This document shows positions 57,001-64,000 of a DNA stretch of 64,000 bases, one piece after another. The DNA comes from Odiellus spinosus (Eukaryota; Arthropoda; Arachnida; Opiliones; Phalangiidae), in NCBI GenBank assembly GCA_963920705.1, contig OY987240.1, positions 3,354,501 to 3,418,500 of the forward strand. Reading direction: 5' to 3'. The notes under the pieces were generated by a model. It had not been told where the DNA came from, made no database searches, and saw only the letters and a program-made list of their open reading frames with translations. Both the position numbers and the translations under genes were made by a program. Every line of letters begins with the position of its first letter. The stretch's first letter is position 1.

Positions 57001-59110
57001 AAAACATGATTCGAAAAACATCATTCAAAAAACATCATTCGAAAAACATCATTCAAAAAACATCAATCGAAAAACATCATTCGAAAAACATCATTCGAAA
57101 AACATCATTCGAAAAACATACATCGAAAAACATCAATCGAAAAACTTGATTCGAAAAACTTGATTCGAAAAACATGATTCGAAAAACATCATTCGAAAAA
57201 CATGATTCGAAAAACATCATTCAAAAAACATCATTCGAAAAACATCATACGAAAAACATCAATCGAAAAACATCATTCGAAAAACATCATTCGAAAATCA
57301 TCATTCGAAAAACATCATTCGAAAAACATCATTCGAAAAACATCATTCGAAAAACATGATTCGAAAAACATCACTCGAAAAACATCATTCGAAAAACATC
57401 ATTCGAAAAACATCATTCGAAAATCATCATTCGAAAAACATCATTCGAAAAACATCATTCGAAAAACATCAATCGAAAAACTTGATTCGAAAAACTTGAT
57501 TCGAAAAACATCATTCGAAAAACATGATTCGAAAAACATCATTCGAAAAATATCATTCGAAAAACATTAATCGAAAAACATCAATCGAAAAACATCAATC
57601 GAAAAACATCATTCGACAAACATCATTCGAAAATCATTATTCGAAAAACATCATTCGAAAAACATCATTCGAAAAACATCATTCGAAAAACATCATTCGA
57701 AAAAAATCACTCGAAAAACATCATTCGAAAAACATGATTCGAAAAACATGATTCGAAAAACATCTTTCGAAAAACATCAATCGAAAAACTTGATTCGAAA
57801 AACTTGATTCGAAAAACATCATTCGAAAAACATCATTCGAAAAACATGATTCGAAAAACATCATTCGAAAAACATCATTCGAAAAACATGATTCGAAAAA
57901 CATGATTCGAAAAACATCATTCGAAAAACATCAATCGAAAAACATCAATCGAAAAACATCATTCGAAAAACATCATTCGAAAAACATACATCGAAAAACA
58001 TCAATCGAAAAACTTGATTCGAAAAACTTGATTCGAAAAACATGATTCGAAAAACATCATTCGAAAAACATGATTCGAAAAACATCATTCAAAAAACATC
58101 ATTCGAAAAACATCATACGAAAAACATCATTCGAAAAACATCATTCGAAAAACATCATTCGAAAAACATGATTCGAAAAACATCACTCGAAAAACATCAT
58201 TCGAAAAACATCATTCGAAAAACATCATTCGAAAATCATCATTCGAAAAACATCATTCGAAAAACATCATTCGAAAAACATCAATCGAAAAACTTGATTC
58301 GAAAAACTTGATTCGAAAAACATCATTCGAAAAACATGATTCGAAAAACATCATTCGAAAAATATCATTCGAAAAACATTAATCGAAAAACATCAATCGA
58401 AAAACATCAATCGAAAAACATCATTCGACAAACATCATTCGAAAATCATTATTCGAAAAACATCATTCGAAAAACATCATTCGAAAAACATCATTCGAAA
58501 AACATCATTCGAAAAACATCACTCGAAAAACATCATTCGAAAAACATGATTCGAAAAACATGATTCGAAAAACATCTTTCGAAAAACATCAATCGAAAAA
58601 CTTGATTCGAAAAACTTGATTCGAAAAACATCATTCGAAAAACATCATTCGAAAAACATGATTCGAAAAACATCATTCGAAAAACATCATTCGAAAAACA
58701 TGATTCGAAAAACATGATTCGAAAAACATCATTCGAAAAACATCAATCGAAAAACATCAATCGAAAAACATCATTCGAAAAACATCATTCGAAAAACATA
58801 CATCGAAAAACATCAATCGAAAAACTTGATTCGAAAAACTTGATTCGAAAAACATGATTCGAAAAACATCATTCGAAAAACATGATTCGAAAAACATCAT
58901 TCAAAAAACATCATTCGAAAAACATCATACGAAAAACATCATTCGAAAAACATCATTCGAAAAACATCATTCGAAAATCATCATTCGAAAAACATCATTC
59001 GAAAAACATCATTCGAAAAACATCATTCGAAAAACATGATTCGAAAAACATCACTCGAAAAACATCATTCGAAAAAAATCAATCGAAAAACTTGACTCGA
59101 AAAACTTGAT
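57001..59110 (+). repeat. Higher-order repeat of 812 bp, about two and a half copies
   Basis: 57524 recurs at 58336, 57721 at 58533 and 58042 at 58854, all exactly 812 bases apart (58 monomers). A less exact first step of about 868 bp runs from 57174 to 58042. Diagnostic units are catacatcg, catacg, catTaatcg and TTCGACAAAC. Confidence 0.85.
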
Positions 59111-60180
59111 TCGAAAAACATCATTCGAAAAACATGATTCGAAAAACATCATTCGAAAAACATCATTCGAAAAACATCAATCGAAAAACATCAATCGAAA
59201 AACAATCGAAAAACATCATTCGAAAAACATCATTCGAAAATCATAATTCGAAAAACATCATTCGAAAAACATCATTCGAAAAACATCATTCGAAAAACAT
59301 CATTCGAAAAACATTATTCGAAAAACATCACTCGAAAAACATCATTCGAAAAACATGATTCGAAAAACATGATTCGAAAAACATCTTTCGAAAAACATCA
59401 ATCGAAAAACTTGATTCGAAAAACATCATTCGAAAAACATGATTCGAAAAACATCATTCGAAAAACATCATTCGAAAAACATCAATCGAAAAACATCAAT
59501 CGAAAAACATCAATCGAAAAACATCAATCGAAAAACATCATTCGAAAAACTTGATTCGAAAAACATCATTCGAAAAACATCATTCGAAAAACATGATTCG
59601 AAAAACATGATTCGAAAAACATCATTCGAAAACCATCATTCGAAAAACCTCATTCGAAAAACATCATTCGAAAAAATTCATTCTAAAAACATCATTCGAA
59701 AAACATCATTCGAAATACATCATTCGAAAAACATTATTCGAAAAACATGATTCGAAAAACATTATTCGAAAAACATCACTCGAAAAACATCATTCGAAAA
59801 ACATGATTCGAAAAACATGATTCGAAAAACATCTTTCGAAAAACATCAATCGAAAAACTTGATTCGAAAAACATCATTCGAAAAACATGATTCGAAAAAC
59901 ATCAATCGAAAAACATCAATCGAAAAACATCAATCGAAAAACATCAATCGAAAAACATCATTCGAAAAACTTGATTCGAAAAACATCATTCGAAAAACAT
60001 CATTCGAAAAACATGATTCGAAAAACATGATTCGAAAAACATCATTCGAAAACCATCATTCGAAAAACCTCATTCGAAAAACATCATTCGAAAAAATTCA
60101 TTCTAAAAACATCATTCGAAAAACATCATTCGAAATACATCATTCGAAAAACATTATTCGAAAAACATGATTCGAAAAAC
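59111..60180 (+). repeat. Tandem repeat of 420/448 bp
   Basis: 59369 recurs at 59817 (448) and 59750 at 60170 (420, 30 monomers). The difference is two monomers. Each copy carries runs of catcAatcg units, then ccatcatt, cCtcatt and AAATTCATTCT units. A closely similar segment appears at about 63,412-63,760. An odd short unit (caatcg straight after aaaaa) lies near 59,203. Confidence 0.8.
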
Positions 60181-60739
60181 ATCATTCGAAAAACATCATT
60201 CGAAAAACATTCGAAAAACATCATTCGAAAAACATCATTCGAAAAACATCATTCGAAAAACATCATTCTAAAAATATCATTCGAAAAACATCATTCGAAA
60301 AACACCATTCGAAATACATCATTCGAAAAACATCATTCGAAAAGCATCATTCGAAAAACATCATTCGAAAAACATCATTCGAAAAACATCATTCGAAAAA
60401 CATCAATCGAAAAATTTGGTTCGAAAAACATCATTCGAAAAACATCATTCGAAAAACATCATTCGAAAAACATCATTCGAAAAACATCATTCGAAAAACA
60501 TCATTCGAAAAACATCATTCGAAAAACATCATTCGAAAAACATCATTCGAAAAACATCATTCGAAAAACATCATTCGAAAAACATCATTCGAAAAACATC
60601 ATTCGAAAAACATCAATCGAAAAACATCAATCGAAAAACTTGATTCGAAAAACTTGATTCGAAAAACATCATTCGAAAAACATGATTCGAAAAACATCAT
60701 TCGAAAAACATCATTCGAAAAACATCATTCGAAAAACAT
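60181..60739 (+). repeat. Satellite stretch with a run of uninterrupted consensus monomers
   Basis: 60,190-60,410 resembles 55,200-55,440 and 63,820-63,960 (11-bp unit, then caCcatt, aaatac and aaaagc variants). From about 60,421 to 60,613 there are some 13-14 consecutive consensus monomers with no variant, among the longest pure runs noticed. Nothing else is seen here. Confidence 0.8.
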
Positions 60740-62640
60740 CATTCGAAAAACATCATTCGAAAATCATCATTCGAAAAACATCATTCGAAAAACATCATTC
60801 GAAAAACATCATTCGAAAAACATGATTCGAAAAACATCACTCGAAAAACATCATTCGAAAAACATCATTCGAAAAACATGATTCGAAAAAAATCATTCGA
60901 AAAACATCAATCGAAAAACTTGATTGGAAAAACTTGATTCGAAAAACATCATTCGAAAAACATGATTCGAAAAACATCATTCGAAAAACATCATTCGAAA
61001 AACATCAATCGAAAAACATCAATCGAAAAACATCAATCGAAAAACATCATTCGAAAAACTTGATTCGAAAAACATCATTCGAAAAACATCATTCGAAAAC
61101 CATCATTCGAAAAACATCATTCGAAAAACATCATTCGAAAAATGTCATTCGAAAAACATCATTCGAAAAACATGATTCGAAAAACATCATTCGAAAAACA
61201 TCATTTGAAAAACATCATTCAAAAAACATCATTCGAAAAACATCATTCGAAAAACATCAATCGAAAAACTTGATTCGAAAAACATCATTCGAAAAACATC
61301 ATTCGAAAAACATCATTCGAAAAACATCATTCGAAAAACTTCATTCGAAAAACATCATTCGAAAAACATCATTCGAAAAACATGATTCGAAAAACATCAT
61401 TCGAAAAACATCATTCGAAAAACATCAATCGAAAAACATCAATCGAAAAACTTGATTCGAAAAACTTGATTCGAAAAACATGATTCGAAAAACATCATTC
61501 GAAAAACATCATTCGAAAAACATCATTCGAAAAACATCATTCGAAAAACATCATTCGAAAAATATCATTCGAAAAACATTATTAGAAAAACATCATTCGA
61601 AAAACATCATTCAAAAAACATCATTCGAAAAACATCATTCGAAAAACATCAATCGAAAAACTTGATTGGAAAAACTTGATTCGAAAAACATCATTCGAAA
61701 AACATGATTCGAAAAACATCATTCGAAAAACATCATTCGAAAAACATCATTCGAAAATCATCATTCGAAAAACATCATTCGAAAAACATCATTCGAAAAA
61801 CATCATTCGAAAAACATGATTCGAAAAACATCACTCGAAAAACATCATTCGAAAAACATCATTCGAAAAACATGATTCGAAAAAAATCATTCGAAAAACA
61901 TCAATCGAAAAACTTGATTGGAAAAACTTGATTCGAAAAACATCATTCGAAAAACATGATTCGAAAAACATCATTCGAAAAACATCATTCGAAAAACATC
62001 AATCGAAAAACATCAATCGAAAAACATCAATCGAAAAACATCATTCGAAAAACTTGATTCGAAAAACATCATTCGAAAAACATCATTCGAAAACCATCAT
62101 TCGAAAAACATCATTCGAAAAACATCATTCGAAAAATGTCATTCGAAAAACATCATTCGAAAAACATGATTCGAAAAACATCATTCGAAAAACATCATTT
62201 GAAAAACATCATTCAAAAAACATCATTCGAAAAACATCATTCGAAAAACATCAATCGAAAAACTTGATTCGAAAAACATCATTCGAAAAACATCATTCGA
62301 AAAACATCATTCGAAAAACTTCATTCGAAAAACATCATTCGAAAAACATCATTCGAAAAACATGATTCGAAAAACATCATTCGAAAAACATCATTCGAAA
62401 AACATCAATCGAAAAACATCAATCGAAAAACTCGATTCGAAAAACTTGATTCGAAAAACATGATTCGAAAAACATCATTCGAAAAACATCATTCGAAAAA
62501 CATCATTCGAAAAACATCATTCGAAAAACATCATTCGAAAAACATCATTCGAAAAACATCATTCGAAAAACATTATTAGAAAAACATCATTCGAAAAACA
62601 TCATTCAAAATACATCATTCGAAAAACATCATTCGAAAAA
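60740..62640 (+). repeat. Higher-order repeat of 994 bp, two copies
   Basis: The AAATCATC change at 60764 recurs at 61758, catgatt at 60877 recurs at 61871, 60934 at 61928 and TTATTAG at 61579 recurs at 62573, all exactly 994 apart (71 monomers). Private differences include ctCgatt at 62431 in copy 2 and aaaTatc near 61562 in copy 1. Confidence 0.86.
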
Positions 62641-64000
62641 CATCATTCAAAAAACATCAATCGAAAAACTTGATTCGAAAAACATCATTCGAAAAACATC
62701 ATTCGAAAAACATCATTCGAAAAACCTCATTCGAAAAACATCATTCGAAAAACATCATTCGAAAAACATCATTCGAAAAACATCATTCGAAAAACATGAT
62801 TCGAAAAACATCATTCGAAAAACATCAATCGAAAAACCTCATTCGAAAAACATCATTCGAAAAACATCATTCGAAAAACATCATTCGAAAAACATCATTC
62901 GAAAAACATCATTCGAAAAACATCATTCGAAAAACATCATTCGAAAATCATCATTCGAAAAACATCATTCGAAAAACATCATTCGAAAAACATCATTCGA
63001 AAAACATCATTCGAAAAACATCATTCGAAAATCATCATTCGAAAAACATCATTCGAAAAACATCATTCGAAAAACATCATTCGAAAAACATCATTCGAAA
63101 AACATCACTCGAAAAACATCATTCGAAAAAAATCAATCGAAAAACTTGATTCGAAAAACTTGATTCGAAAAACATCATTCGAAAAACATGATTCGAAAAA
63201 CATCATTCGAAAAACATCATTCGAAAAACATCAATCGAAAAACATCAATCGAAAAACATCAATCGAAAAACATCATTCGAAAAACATCATTCGAAAATCA
63301 TAATTCGAAAAACATCATTCGAAAAACATCATTCGAAAAACATCATTCGAAAAACATTATTCGAAAAACATCACTCGAAAAACATCATTCCAAAAACATG
63401 ATTCGAAAAACATGATTCGAAAAACATCTTTCGAAAAACATCAATCGAAAAACTTGATTCGAAAAACATCATTCGAAAAACATGATTCGAAAAACATCAT
63501 TCGAAAAACATCATTCGAAAAACATCAATCGAAAAACATCAATCGAAAAACATCAATCGAAAAACATCATTCGAAAAACTTGATTCGAAAAACATCATTC
63601 GAAAAACATCATTCGAAAAACATGATTCGAAAAACATGATTCGAAAAACATCATTCGAAAACCATCATTCGAAAAACCTCATTCGAAAAACATCATTCGA
63701 AAAAATTCATTCTAAAAACATCATTCGAAAAACATCATTCGAAATACATCATTCGAAAAACATTATTCGAAAAACATCATTCGAAATACATCATTCGAAA
63801 AACATTATTCGAAAAACATCATTCGAAAAACACCATTCGAAATACATCATTCGAAAAACATCATTCGAAAAGCATCATTCGAAAAACATCATTCGAAAAA
63901 CATCATTCGAAAAACATCATTCGAAAAACATCATTCGAAAAACATCAATCGAAAAATTTGATTCGAAAAACATCATTCGAAAAACATCATTCGAAAAACA
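62641..64000 (+). repeat. Right-hand satellite stretch, HOR not resolved in the window
   Basis: 63,400-63,760 resembles 59,370-59,740, and 63,820-63,960 resembles 60,300-60,430, so this is probably part of a longer unit of about 3.5-4 kb that continues beyond the right edge. Near 63,780 an aaatac and cattatt pair is locally doubled. No other feature was seen. Confidence 0.75.

Larger units (their letters stand above)
1..64000 (+). repeat. 14-bp satellite array, consensus ATTCGAAAAACATC, filling the whole window
   Basis: Every line of the window reads as tandem copies of ATTCGAAAAACATC in one orientation, about 4,570 units. Most units are exactly 14 bp. A minority are 11 bp (ATC missing), 12 bp (CG missing), 13 bp or 15 bp. 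Substitutions cluster at the ATCAT side of the unit, while the TTCGAAA core is seldom changed. No single-copy sequence, inversion, transposon or array edge was seen, so the array continues past both ends. Simple-monomer arrays with nested higher-order repeats are typical of eukaryotic heterochromatin. That this one is centromeric is possible but not shown. I do not recognise it as a named satellite family. Confidence 0.98.

Noticed and set aside
1-64000. CRISPR array
   Set aside because: There are no unique spacers between repeats, the unit is only 14 bp, and there are no cas genes.
1-64000. Telomeric repeat array
   Set aside because: The unit lacks the G-cluster of telomere repeats, is highly variable, has kilobase HORs and does not end at a terminus within the window.
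1-64000. Heat-shock elements built from TTC and GAA
   Set aside because: Heat-shock elements need alternating NGAAN/NTTCN blocks of 5 bp. Here TTC and GAA are directly fused and then separated by about 8 bases, so the spacing is wrong.

Overview
This window is satellite DNA from end to end. All 64,000 bases are a head-to-tail array of a 14-bp monomer, consensus ATTCGAAAAACATC on the + strand, about 4,570 units. The orientation never changes, and I found no unrelated insert: no gene, transposon, RNA gene, promoter or array edge. The consensus is about 50% A, 21% T, 21% C and 7% G, so base composition is strongly skewed between strands, and each unit carries one CpG inside a TTCGAA palindrome. 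An array of this length and layered structure points to a eukaryotic chromosome (centromeric, pericentromeric or other heterochromatin). I cannot name the species.

The structure lies in the order of variant monomers (catGatt, cTTGatt, catcAatc, cCtcatt, catTatt, 11-bp units lacking ATC, and others), which form long higher-order repeats (HORs) duplicated in tandem. Left to right: about 1.97 kb units (1-6.0 kb, interrupted at 3.79-4.75 kb); a 599/602-bp duplication (5.4-6.45 kb); a near-perfect 3,792-bp tandem duplication (7.57-15.15 kb) with nested 819-bp and 658-bp repeats; 2,558/2,586-bp units (16.0-21.15 kb); a 1,384-bp offset (21.15-22.7 kb); 3,262/3,276-bp units (22.6-29.1 kb); 1,742/1,879-bp units (29.1-35.0 kb); a 2,486-bp offset (34.4-37.86 kb); a patchwork (37.86-40.55 kb) holding pieces typical of the far left; 2,702 then about 2,341-bp units (41.4-48.3 kb); 1,870-bp units (48.3-52.0 kb); 3,212/2,904-bp units (50.9-57.0 kb); 812-bp units (57.2-59.0 kb); 420-bp units (59.37-60.18 kb); and 994-bp units (60.74-62.64 kb). 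Monomer variants peculiar to one stretch divide the array into local families, as expected from repeated unequal exchange and local homogenisation.

The window is full of open reading frames, but these are arithmetic. Because 14 and 3 share no factor, three monomers make 42 bases, and all three + frames of the consensus read the same stop-free 14-residue peptide. Nearly every ORF starts (ATGATT) or stops (TGA) at a catGatt or cTTGatt variant monomer. None shows evidence of being a gene. HOR boundaries are given to about one or two monomers, because they were read by eye.
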